Assembly: GCF_003985125.1 (NCBI RefSeq)
Contig: NZ_ML133565.1
Location: forward strand, 186,001 to 250,000
Length of the DNA: 64,000 nt
Direction: 5' to 3'
Source: Rhizobium phaseoli
GTDB taxonomy: Bacteria; Pseudomonadota; Alphaproteobacteria; Rhizobiales; Rhizobiaceae
Below, one piece after another: positions 8,401-15,320 of the stretch (within the stretch, counting starts at the first letter, position 1; each line of letters starts with the position of its first letter). A program made the position numbers and the translations under genes. The notes under the pieces were generated by a model. It was given only the letters and a program-made list of their open reading frames with translations. It was not told the DNA's origin and searched no databases.

Positions 8401-9459
8401 GCGCTGGAAGAGGAGGTGCTGGATGTCTGGCGCCAGGTTCTCAAGCTGGAAGCGATCAGCGTCGAGGATAATTTCTTCGCCATCGGCGGCAATTCGCTGG
8501 GCGCGATCCGCATCCTCACGCAGCTCAGGCAGCGCCGGCCGAAGGTTCCGCTGACTGTCGCCGATATCTTCAACAACCCGACCATCCGCGCCTTTGCCGG
8601 CGTGATGGAGCAGGGGGAGGAGCGCGATCTCTCCGAGGTGATCGTGCTGCGCGCCTCCGGCGCCAAGCCGCGACTCTATTGCTTCCCGGGGCTTCTGGTC
8701 AGCACCCGCGAATATGTGAAGCTCGTCGATTATCTCGGCGCCGACCAGCCGGCGACCGGCTTCATTTGCCATTCGCTGTCGGAAAAGAAGGAAGTCGGCG
8801 CGCCGATCGAAGAGATCATCGAGCCCTATGTCGATTATATCAGGACCCATAGCAGAGGCGCGCCCTGCACTTTCCTCGGCTGGTCCTGGGGCGGGCTTCT
8901 CGCCTATGAGGCCGCCCGCACCCTCGGCAACGAAGTCGATGTCAGGATGATGGCGATGGTCGACGTTTGCGATCTCGGCTCGGAATTCGCGATCGGCGCC
9001 AAGCCGCGCTTCCGCCCCGGCGAGCGCGACACGCTGCATCGCGACGTGCAGGCATGGCTGCAGAAAACGGCGATGCGGCCCGAATGGGACCGGCTGCTGT
9101 CGACCATGGACGCCGGTACCTATGAGCAGTTCCTGCGCTTCGTCGGCGACGAGAAGGATCCGCTTCCGACAGACGGGCCTGATATCAGCAGCCGCGAGCA
9201 TACGTTCTGGGTGCTGATCGACAACGCCCTGATCTTCCGCAAGCATCGGCTCGTTCCCCATGACGTGCCGATCTATCCCTGGGCGGCCGACGACAGCCTC
9301 AACCGCGGCCTCAACCTGATCGATTGGCGCCGCCTGTCGCCACGGGCGCGGGCTGCCGAAATCATCACCGGCACCAACCATCTGCACATGATCGGGTCTC
9401 CCGCCTTCCATTCAAGGCTTGCCCTGCGTCTCAAGGAAACAGAGAAGGATAACGCATGA
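5467..9459 (+). CDS. vbsS: Single-module NRPS VbsS (C-A-T-TE)
   Basis: A 1330-residue synthetase. The condensation-type domain is about 20-450, adenylation about 455-960 (YTSGSTGLPKG from residue 616; GYGPTE; YRSGDL; NSKLDR), carrier domain about 970-1045 with phosphopantetheine Ser1010 in GGNSL, and thioesterase about 1055-1330 with nucleophile Ser1140 in GWSWGG. One module is enough for vicibactin if the module acts repeatedly and the thioesterase cyclises three units. The condensation motif reads HPIICDD at residues 155-161 instead of HHxxxDG, so the usual second His is absent. Ester formation may then fall to the thioesterase. The stop overlaps the vbsO start by 4 bases. Confidence 0.9.
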   Translation: MNKQITNFADARPTDAVDAVFESFPLTIAQKRIWSLEQIGNYTVFPDQVIGLRLSAAIDIETIAGACRALVADNPSLAFRFRRLAGGRIEQYRGASSEVPVEILGKDGAALSELDALAARKAFRDKRFDLLEGPGARIQIIRLAEGQSLLTIVLHPIICDDRETSVLARSLARILDGEPAGDVQPLEIAAGTREADWLETDEARQALAYWRDAIGLDYAASTFPTRFNSGGLAGVARAEHRFSIEPELWGKLERHAGRKGVQVERVLHAAFCALLARYSGNYSLLTGLLVARPRTKHFASRGRAEQVLPLVLSLTSRHSLDDVVAAISSVTEEGLARLVPLERITQELVVDEAAAQEAVVKALFEFREPYPVPRQATNLEPSGARADSELSLVIEARADGAAYGLIDYAGDLYDGALIARVARHFCLVLEQIVAKPDLRIKDIELVGSDELDWLSAPYEDDVVNDDRPVHELIAAHSRRTPENTAIVYGDEEWSHGWLEASTNRLGHRLRQLGVRAEVTVAIFIKRSPEAIVGILATLKAGGAYIPVEPGHPPVRNHHILRDGDVKIVLTHSWLRHRLPEELDATVLELDKLDLDGEPDTPLCVPTHKDQLAYVMYTSGSTGLPKGVAVEHGPLTHHLQNTSRVYGMSSESRELPFLPFSSDGGHERWMNPLMEGGSIILPDQPLWTPEETLTAMRKHGANNASIPTTYLQQLAEWADITDGAPPMRLYSFGGEGLAQSTFDLLSRALKSEWLINGYGPTETIMTPMVWKVRAGTKFQGVYAPLGRAVGLRRVYVLDPDLNLCPIGVTGELYIGGEGIARGYLGKADTTADRFIPDPFSKEGGRLYRSGDLTRWREDGTVEFVGRVDHQVKLRGYRIELGEIEAALLQQPGVGEALVVLRDDDAGGEKALVAYVVPKKDERLDVETVRAGLERSLPSYMVPASVVELEKMPTNPNSKLDRFALPAPQPVKRAIVEPATALEEEVLDVWRQVLKLEAISVEDNFFAIGGNSLGAIRILTQLRQRRPKVPLTVADIFNNPTIRAFAGVMEQGEERDLSEVIVLRASGAKPRLYCFPGLLVSTREYVKLVDYLGADQPATGFICHSLSEKKEVGAPIEEIIEPYVDYIRTHSRGAPCTFLGWSWGGLLAYEAARTLGNEVDVRMMAMVDVCDLGSEFAIGAKPRFRPGERDTLHRDVQAWLQKTAMRPEWDRLLSTMDAGTYEQFLRFVGDEKDPLPTDGPDISSREHTFWVLIDNALIFRKHRLVPHDVPIYPWAADDSLNRGLNLIDWRRLSPRARAAEIITGTNHLHMIGSPAFHSRLALRLKETEKDNA

Positions 9460-10814
9460 CCGTCGCTTTTACCCGCAGGGACGCCCTCAACGAGCCGCTC
9501 GATCTTGCCGGGATCGGCATCGGTCCCTCCAATCTGAGCCTCGCCTGCCTGCTGGAATCCGTGCCCGAGGTCCGCAGCCGCTTCTTCGAGCGGCGCGGCG
9601 CCTTCGACTGGCATCCCGGCATGATGATGCCCGGCGTCGAGCTGCAGTCGTCCTACCTGAAGGACCTCGTCACCCCGGTCCTGCCGACGAGCCGCTGGTC
9701 CTTCGTCTCCTATCTGGTGGCGCATAAGAGGCTCTACGCCTTCCTGAACGCCAATTACGACGCCGTGCCCCGGCAGGAATTCGCGCGTTATCTCGCCTGG
9801 GTCGCCAATGGCGTCGACGGTTTGCGTTACGCAACTGACATCCACGACGTGGAGCACCGCGACGACCGTTTCGTCCTGCGCTTCGACAACGGCCAGGAGG
9901 AAGCGAAGAACCTGGTGATCGGCACGGGATCTTCGCCCTTCGTGCCCGATTGGGCGAAATCCTTCCTGGGCGCCGATTGCTTCCACAACAGCGAGGCCAA
10001 GTCGCGCCTCAAGGATCTTCGCGCCGCCCGCATCGTCGTGGTCGGCGGCGGCCAGAGCGGCGGCGAGGTGGTCGAAGCGCTGCTTGGCACTCCTGATGCG
10101 ATGAAGGAGCTGATCTGGATCAGCCGGCGCCATAATTTCGAGCCGATCAACGACACGCCGTTTTCGAACCAGGTCTTCTCGCCGGAATATGTGCAGGCCT
10201 ATCTCAAGCTCAGCGGCGAGCAGAAACAGGCGGCGCTGAAGAACTCGATCCTGACCAGCGACGGCCTGTCGATTTCGACGATCCACTCGATCTACCGCCG
10301 CCTCTACGCGCTGCGCTACCTCGATCAGAGCACCCTCACCGCATCCCTGTCGCCGAACCGCGACGTGATCCAGATGGAGCGGGACGGCAATGCCTATCGG
10401 CTGATCGTCCGCAACCACTTCGACGGCGGGATCGAGGTGCTGCATGCCGATGCGGTGGTGCTTGCAACCGGCTACAGGTTCCGTTTGCCGGATGCGCTCG
10501 GCTCGCTCAGCGAAAGGATAAGCCTCGACAGAAACGGCTATCCCACCTTGAACGACGACTACACGATGCAGTGGGCAGGTCCGCGGACCAACCGGCTGTT
10601 TGCGCAGAATGCCGGCCGATACTCGCACGGCATCGCCGACTCGCAGCTCAGCCTCATGGCCTGGCGCAGCGCCAAGATCGTCAACACGCTTCTCGGCCGG
10701 CAGCATTTTGATGCCGAGCCCGACAATGCGCAGCTGGTCTGGGCGACGGAGGCCGCTTCCGCCATGCCGCATCAGCTGCGGGCCGGCTATTCGGACGGCC
10801 TGCTCTCGTCCTGA
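9456..10814 (+). CDS. vbsO: L-ornithine N5-monooxygenase VbsO
   Basis: A 452-residue flavoprotein of the SidA/PvdA/IucD family. It has an FAD-binding GIGIGPSNLSLA at the N-terminus, the NADPH-binding GGGQSGGE near residue 195, and a C-terminal VVLATGYRF motif. These enzymes hydroxylate the side-chain amine of ornithine or lysine, the first committed step to the hydroxamate. The start codon sits inside the vbsS stop (ATGA), so expression is coupled to the NRPS. The 3' end overlaps the convergent vbsP by 28 bp. Confidence 0.92.
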   Translation: MTVAFTRRDALNEPLDLAGIGIGPSNLSLACLLESVPEVRSRFFERRGAFDWHPGMMMPGVELQSSYLKDLVTPVLPTSRWSFVSYLVAHKRLYAFLNANYDAVPRQEFARYLAWVANGVDGLRYATDIHDVEHRDDRFVLRFDNGQEEAKNLVIGTGSSPFVPDWAKSFLGADCFHNSEAKSRLKDLRAARIVVVGGGQSGGEVVEALLGTPDAMKELIWISRRHNFEPINDTPFSNQVFSPEYVQAYLKLSGEQKQAALKNSILTSDGLSISTIHSIYRRLYALRYLDQSTLTASLSPNRDVIQMERDGNAYRLIVRNHFDGGIEVLHADAVVLATGYRFRLPDALGSLSERISLDRNGYPTLNDDYTMQWAGPRTNRLFAQNAGRYSHGIADSQLSLMAWRSAKIVNTLLGRQHFDAEPDNAQLVWATEAASAMPHQLRAGYSDGLLSS

Positions 10815-11506
10815 AACATCCGGAGACGAATGCCGGGAGCGCCGGATTGGCAGCGGACGGCCAGCGCGACGACGTGCCGGCTGCCGCTCTCGAGCAGACG
10901 GTGATGCCATTGCCGGCCGGGTTCGGCGCTCTGAACGAGGACAGGAATGCCATCCTGCCAGGAAAAGGCGACGCTGCGGGGATCCTGGCGCAAGCCCACC
11001 CCGAGCGCCTTGAGTTGACTCTCCTTGAGCGTCCAAAGGGCAACGGCCGCACGCGGCCGTTCGCCCGCAGGCAATTGATCGAGCCAACGCCGTTCGTCCG
11101 GACTGCAATAGCTCTCCAGCGCCGCTGCTTCGATTTCGGCATCGGCGCGTTCGCAGTCGATCCCGACGCGCTCGCATTCTGAAGTGATCGCGACCGCCAC
11201 CAGCCCGTCGGCATTGGAAAGGCTGAACTGCAGCCTGTCGCGGCCCTCGACCGTCAGCTTGCCGTACGCATCCGCCAGCAACACGACCTTGTCAGGCTGC
11301 GTTTCGGTATGCGCGCTCAGCAGTTGCCGCAGCAGATAGCGGCCGGCAATGAACGAGGTCCGGTCGCGTCCGAAGCGATAGGTCGCGGCGCGCTCCCGCT
11401 CATTCGGTGAAAGCGACCGTATCCAGCGCTCACTATCGCTCCCGTTCTTCGCATATTGCCAGAGCACGATATCGATGGCGGCCGGTTCATTGTCTGATTG
11501 CTGCAT
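10787..11506 (-). CDS. vbsP: Sfp-type 4'-phosphopantetheinyl transferase VbsP
   Basis: A 239-residue protein with both diagnostic motifs: VGIDCERAD (Mg-binding Asp) and WTLKESQLKALG (W/F-x-x-KE-x-x-x-K type). It activates the carrier domain of VbsS by attaching phosphopantetheine from CoA. It is convergent with vbsO and lies 45 bp downstream of the nitrate ABC ATPase gene on the same strand. I do not see the CTAAA/CGTCATT promoter pair in front of it, so it may use another promoter or read-through. Confidence 0.9.
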   Translation of the reverse strand: MQQSDNEPAAIDIVLWQYAKNGSDSERWIRSLSPNERERAATYRFGRDRTSFIAGRYLLRQLLSAHTETQPDKVVLLADAYGKLTVEGRDRLQFSLSNADGLVAVAITSECERVGIDCERADAEIEAAALESYCSPDERRWLDQLPAGERPRAAVALWTLKESQLKALGVGLRQDPRSVAFSWQDGIPVLVQSAEPGRQWHHRLLESGSRHVVALAVRCQSGAPGIRLRMFQDESRPSE

Positions 11507-11551
11507 CAGGCCAGTATGCGTAACGCGCCCCGATTGGCAATCGCCGCGGGT

Positions 11552-12349
11552 CTATTCCGCGGCTTCGATGAAGCGGTGGCGTTCGTAGAGGAACTTCAGC
11601 ACGGCTTCACGGCATTTCAGATATGTCCGGTCGGAGGCGAGTTCGATGCGGTTGCGGGGGCGCGGCATAGTGACGTCGAGGACTTCGCCGATGCGGGCCG
11701 CCGGGCCGTTGGTCATCATCACGATGCGGTCGGAGAGCAGCACCGCTTCATCGACATCATGGGTGATCATCACCATCGTGTTGCCAAGCCGGGCATGAAT
11801 TTCCATCACCGCATCCTGAAGATGGGCGCGGGTCAGCGCGTCGAGCGCGCCGAAAGGCTCATCGAGCAGCAGGATCTTCGGCTCCATGGCAAGCGCGCGG
11901 GCAATGCCGACGCGCTGCTTCATGCCGCCCGATATTTCCGCGGGCCGCTTGTCCCTCGCATGCGCCATTTGTACGAGGTCAAGGTTGGCCATGACCCAGT
12001 CATGCCGCTCGGCCTTGGTCTTCGTTCGGCTGAAGACCTTGGAGACGGCGAGATTTACGTTCTCATAGACCGTCAGCCAGGGCAGCAGCGAATGGTTCTG
12101 GAAGACGACGGCGCGTTCCGGGCCCGGCTCGTTGACCTCGCGATTTTCCAGGAGCACGGCGCCTGAAGACACCGGCGTCAGGCCGGCGATGAGATTGAGC
12201 AATGTGGACTTGCCGCAGCCGGAATGGCCGATGATCGAGACGAATTCGCCCTCGGATATGGTCAGGTTGATATCCTTCAGGACTTCGGCGCGCACGCCGC
12301 CGCGATCGAAATGCTTGTCGATATGATCGAGCTTGAGATAGGCGTTCAT
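11552..12349 (-). CDS. Nitrate-type ABC transporter ATP-binding protein
   Basis: A 265-residue ABC ATPase: Walker A GHSGCGKST, signature SGGMKQR, Walker B ILLLDEPFGALD, H-loop ITHD. The segment FQNHSLLPWLTVYENV and overall length match the NrtD/SsuB/TauB group. The start at 12349 follows AGGA by 7 bases and lies 10 bp after the permease stop. It powers import through the permease encoded just upstream. The nitrate assignment rests mainly on the binding protein and on the sigma-54/ANTAR leader at the head of the operon. Confidence 0.86.
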   Translation of the reverse strand: MNAYLKLDHIDKHFDRGGVRAEVLKDINLTISEGEFVSIIGHSGCGKSTLLNLIAGLTPVSSGAVLLENREVNEPGPERAVVFQNHSLLPWLTVYENVNLAVSKVFSRTKTKAERHDWVMANLDLVQMAHARDKRPAEISGGMKQRVGIARALAMEPKILLLDEPFGALDALTRAHLQDAVMEIHARLGNTMVMITHDVDEAVLLSDRIVMMTNGPAARIGEVLDVTMPRPRNRIELASDRTYLKCREAVLKFLYERHRFIEAAE

Positions 12350-12359
12350 CGTACGGTCC

Positions 12360-13253
12360 TCAATTGGCCATGGCGCCGCGGGTGACGAGTTTGCCGAGCG
12401 CGGCCACCAGCTTGTCGAGAGCAAAACCGACGATGCCGATATAGGCGAGCGCGACGATGATGTCGGGAAGGCGCGACGAGTTCCACGCGTCCCAGATGAA
12501 GAAGCCGATGCCGACGCCGCCGGTCAGCATTTCGGCCGCGACGATGGCGAGCCAGGACAGCCCGACGCCGATCCTGAGGCCGGTGAAGATGTAAGGGGCT
12601 GCCGACGGCAGCATGATCTTCCAGAAAAATTCGAGCTGGTTGAGCCGCAGCACCTCGGCGACGTTGCGATAATCCTGCGGAATATTGCGGACGCCGACGG
12701 CGGTATTGATGATCACAGGCCAGATCGAGGTGATGAAGATGACGAAGATCGCCGAAGGATTGGAATCCTGGAAGGCGGCGAGCGACAGCGGCAGCCAGGC
12801 GAGCGGCGGCACCGTGCGCAGCACCTGGAAGATCGGATCGAGGCCGCGCATCGCCCAGACCGATTGGCCGATGATCGCCCCGACGATGACGCCGGCGACG
12901 GCGGCAAGACCGAAGCCATAGGCGACGCGCTGCAGCGAAACCAGCACGCGCCAGCCGAGCCCGATATCCTGGGAACCGTAGTTGAAGAACGGGAAGGCGA
13001 TGAGGTCGTAGCTATCCTGCCAGACCTGATGCGGCGAAGGCAGAGAGGCGTCCGCCGATGAACAGAGCGCCTGCCAGAGGAGGAGGATGAGCGCCAGCAC
13101 GACGGCGGGCGGGACGACATTTTGAAGTGCGGTCAGAGCCGCACGGCGAAAATCGATCGGCGATCCTTGCTTGCCGGAGAATGACAGAATTTTCGCTGCC
13201 GGCTTGGCGGGTGCGACGATCGCGGGGGTTTCTTTGTTTGCCAGGGCGGACAT
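12360..13253 (-). CDS. Nitrate-type ABC transporter permease
   Basis: A 297-residue inner-membrane protein with about six membrane segments and the EAA-like loop (YRNVAEVLRLNQLEFFWKIMLPSAAPYIFTGLRIG region) that contacts the ATPase. It resembles NrtB/SsuC permeases. Start at 13253 is chosen because AGGAG lies 7 bases upstream; a GTG five codons earlier is weaker. Second gene of the operon, 56 bp after the binding-protein gene. Confidence 0.86.
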   Translation of the reverse strand: MSALANKETPAIVAPAKPAAKILSFSGKQGSPIDFRRAALTALQNVVPPAVVLALILLLWQALCSSADASLPSPHQVWQDSYDLIAFPFFNYGSQDIGLGWRVLVSLQRVAYGFGLAAVAGVIVGAIIGQSVWAMRGLDPIFQVLRTVPPLAWLPLSLAAFQDSNPSAIFVIFITSIWPVIINTAVGVRNIPQDYRNVAEVLRLNQLEFFWKIMLPSAAPYIFTGLRIGVGLSWLAIVAAEMLTGGVGIGFFIWDAWNSSRLPDIIVALAYIGIVGFALDKLVAALGKLVTRGAMAN

Positions 13254-13309
13254 CAGCGCGCTCCTCACGTGAATGGAAGGCCGGCGCGCCGCGCGCGCCG
13301 GAGGCGAGA

Positions 13310-14623
13310 TCAGGAGACGGCCTTGATCGACAGGCTGTCGAGATAGGCGGAGGGATTTTCAGGATCGAAGACCTTGCCGTCGAAGAAGGTCTCCTTGCCG
13401 CGCGACGAGGAAGCGGGAATGTCGGCTGCGGCGACACCCAGATCCTTGGCGGCCTCGCGCCAGATGTCCTCGCGGTTCACCTGGTTGACCAGCGCCTTGA
13501 CGTCGGTTGTAGCAGGCAGATTTCCCCAGCGGATATTTTCCGTCATGAACCAGGTGTCGTGGCTCTTGAACGGATAGGAGGCGCCGTCCTTCCAGAACTT
13601 CATATAGAGGTCGGTAGCCTTGGCCTCGCGGCCGTTGCCATAGTTGACGTCGCCCTTCAGGCGGCCGAGCACGTCCTTGGTCGGAACGTTGAACCACTGG
13701 CGCTTGCCGAGGATCTCGGCCATCTCGGCCTTGTTATCCATGCTCTCGCACCATTGCTGCGCCTCCATGACGGCCATCAGCAGGGCCTTGGCGGCATTCG
13801 GGTTCTTTTCGATCCAGTCGGCGCGCAGGCCGAGCGCCTTTTCGGGGTGGCCTTTCCAGAGCTCGCCGGTGGTCGCCGCGGTGAAGCCGATGCCCTGGTT
13901 GACGAGCTGCTCGTTCCACGGCTCGCCCACACAGAAGACATCCATGTTGCCGACCTTCATGTTGGCGACCATCTGCGGCGGCGGCACGACGATTGTGGAC
14001 ACATCCTTGTTCGGATCGATACCGCCGGCGGCGAGCCAGTAGCGGATCCAGAGGTCGTGGGTGCCGCCCGGGAAGGTCATGGCGGCCTTGACCTCCTTGC
14101 CCTCCGCCTTCTTTTTCTCGAAGGCGGCTTTCAGCTTGGAAGCATCGAGCTGCACGCCGGTTTCGGCATATTCCTTGGCGACCGAGATGCCCTGGCTGTC
14201 GAGATTGAGCCGGGCAAGGATCGCCATCGGCACCGGCTTGTTGTTCTGCGTCACCTTGCCTGTCTGCATGAGGTAGGGAAGCGGCGAGAGGATGTGGGCG
14301 CCATCGATGCCGTTGGCTGCGCCGCCGAGCACCAGATTGTCGCGCGTCGCGCCCCAGGAGGCCTGCTTGGCGACATCGGTTTCCGGCAGGCCATGCTTGT
14401 CGAAAAGGCCTTTTTCCTTGGCGATGATCAACGGCGCGGAGTCTGTCAGGGCAATAAAGCCGAGCTTGACGCCCTTCACTTCAGGACCCGTCCCGGCTGC
14501 AAAGGCGCCGGAGGGAAAGGCAGTCTTGACGGCGCCGATCAGGGCGGCTGCCGCAGTCGTCTTGAGCATGCTGCGGCGGGTGATGCCGGTTGTCGAAATG
14601 CCAGTAGTCGAAATCTTTTTCAT
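13310..14623 (-). CDS. Nitrate-type ABC transporter substrate-binding protein (NrtA-like)
   Basis: A 437-residue protein with a Tat-like export signal (ITRRSMLKTTAAAALIGAV, cleavage near AFA). The mature part resembles the NrtA/CmpA group: GAANGIDGAHILSPLP, AILARLNLDSQGISV, FCVGEPWNEQLV. This group binds nitrate, nitrite or bicarbonate. The start at 14623 follows AGGGGAACC. The upstream leader with sigma-54 promoter and ANTAR hairpins argues for nitrate. First gene of a three-gene importer operon; no reductase gene is in the window. Confidence 0.86.
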   Translation of the reverse strand: MKKISTTGISTTGITRRSMLKTTAAAALIGAVKTAFPSGAFAAGTGPEVKGVKLGFIALTDSAPLIIAKEKGLFDKHGLPETDVAKQASWGATRDNLVLGGAANGIDGAHILSPLPYLMQTGKVTQNNKPVPMAILARLNLDSQGISVAKEYAETGVQLDASKLKAAFEKKKAEGKEVKAAMTFPGGTHDLWIRYWLAAGGIDPNKDVSTIVVPPPQMVANMKVGNMDVFCVGEPWNEQLVNQGIGFTAATTGELWKGHPEKALGLRADWIEKNPNAAKALLMAVMEAQQWCESMDNKAEMAEILGKRQWFNVPTKDVLGRLKGDVNYGNGREAKATDLYMKFWKDGASYPFKSHDTWFMTENIRWGNLPATTDVKALVNQVNREDIWREAAKDLGVAAADIPASSSRGKETFFDGKVFDPENPSAYLDSLSIKAVS

Positions 14624-14658
14624 CTGCAGGTTCCCCTCTGCTTGCTGAGTTCGGACGC

Positions 14659-14687
14659 AAAAAAACGCCGCCGGCATCTGCGTTCGG
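14659..14687 (-). terminator. Leader terminator before the nitrate importer genes
   Basis: On the minus strand AACGC and GCGTT pair around an 11-base loop and run into seven T (14665-14659), about 36 bases before the first gene. A terminator inside a leader is expected if antitermination controls the operon. The stem is short, so the call relies partly on context. Confidence 0.58.
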
Positions 14688-14717
14688 AATGGGAGATCCC
14701 GCACAGCAGAAACCTTG

Positions 14718-14749
14718 CGACGTCGGTGTCGAAGTCGGCGCCTATGCCG
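14718..14749 (-). promoter_or_regulatory. ANTAR-target leader RNA with two hexaloop hairpins (NasT-type)
   Basis: On the minus strand two adjacent hairpins read CGGC-ATAGGC-GCCG and CGAC-ACCGAC-GTCG. Each has a perfect 4-bp closing stem and a six-base loop with A at position 1 and G at position 4, the known recognition feature of ANTAR-domain antiterminators. Only four bases separate them, and the terminator follows downstream. No nasT gene is in the window. Confidence 0.75.
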
Positions 14750-14791
14750 CGCCTCTCTGCTCAGTCGCCGTTGACTGGGCGTTTGGGGACT

Positions 14792-14807
14792 TGCAACCAG
14801 CGTGCCA
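14792..14807 (-). promoter_or_regulatory. Sigma-54 (-24/-12) promoter of the nitrate importer operon
   Basis: The minus strand reads TGGCACG-CTGG-TTGCA, an exact fit to TGGCACG-N4-TTGCA. It lies about 43 bases before the first ANTAR hairpin, leaving room for a transcript start near 14780. NtrC-dependent nitrogen control is the natural reading. Confidence 0.82.
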
Positions 14808-15320
14808 ATTCGCAGGAAGGCGAGTAACTGCAGGCAGCAAAACAAGAAAATCGGTAATTTGAGCAATGATTATTTATTGGGCACTTGTAGAATATGATCA
14901 TCATTTGTGCGAGTGCGAATGCGTAGCGCACGTGCTAAGCGCCATATTTGTGCAGTGCACATAACTTGGCCACACCTAATTAGGTGGCTCGACCCTATGG
15001 GAGGCTGCACGCTCACGTTCATCGGCTGAAGGCATCAAACGGGGCGGTTGCGTTCCAATGCTCTCAATCTGACGAATCGCGACGCAGTGGGAGCCTGAAG
15101 GCGTCCCATTGCGCTGATTTTCGCGCCCGGAAAAGTCGTAATTCTTGTTATTTTCCAGTAACTTTTAGTGGAGCTGGCTTGAGATTGATCGCGGAAGTAA
15201 TTGCGGTGACCGGAGATTTCGAAACCCGAACGAATCTCTTGGTTTAGTTAACACTAAATTGTCGAATCCGATGGGAGATTTTGCCTTAACCGGCAGCGAC
15301 CGTCCCAAGAGGAGACCCGC
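14808..15320. other. Intergenic region without a convincing gene
   Basis: This stretch separates the leftward nitrate operon from the rightward chemoreceptor gene. It is noticeably AT-richer than its surroundings. Several GCAC/GTGC half-sites lie between 14880 and 14965, where NtrC enhancer sites would be expected, but none fits the full NtrC consensus. An 87-codon open frame at 14984-15247 has no recognisable features. Confidence 0.5.

Noticed and set aside
5182..9411. Very long open frames on the minus strand (652 and 755 codons)
   Set aside because: They mirror the NRPS gene vbsS, have no domain motifs, and arise from high GC third positions.
9273..11177. A 634-codon minus-strand frame opposite vbsO
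   Set aside because: Antisense of vbsO with no family motif; vbsO has complete FAD and NADPH sites.
13127..14827. A 566-codon plus-strand frame opposite the nitrate-binding protein gene
   Set aside because: No motif, and it would cross the ANTAR leader and the sigma-54 region.
14984..15247. An 87-codon open frame before the chemoreceptor gene
   Set aside because: No motif, no good ribosome site, and AT-rich promoter-like sequence.
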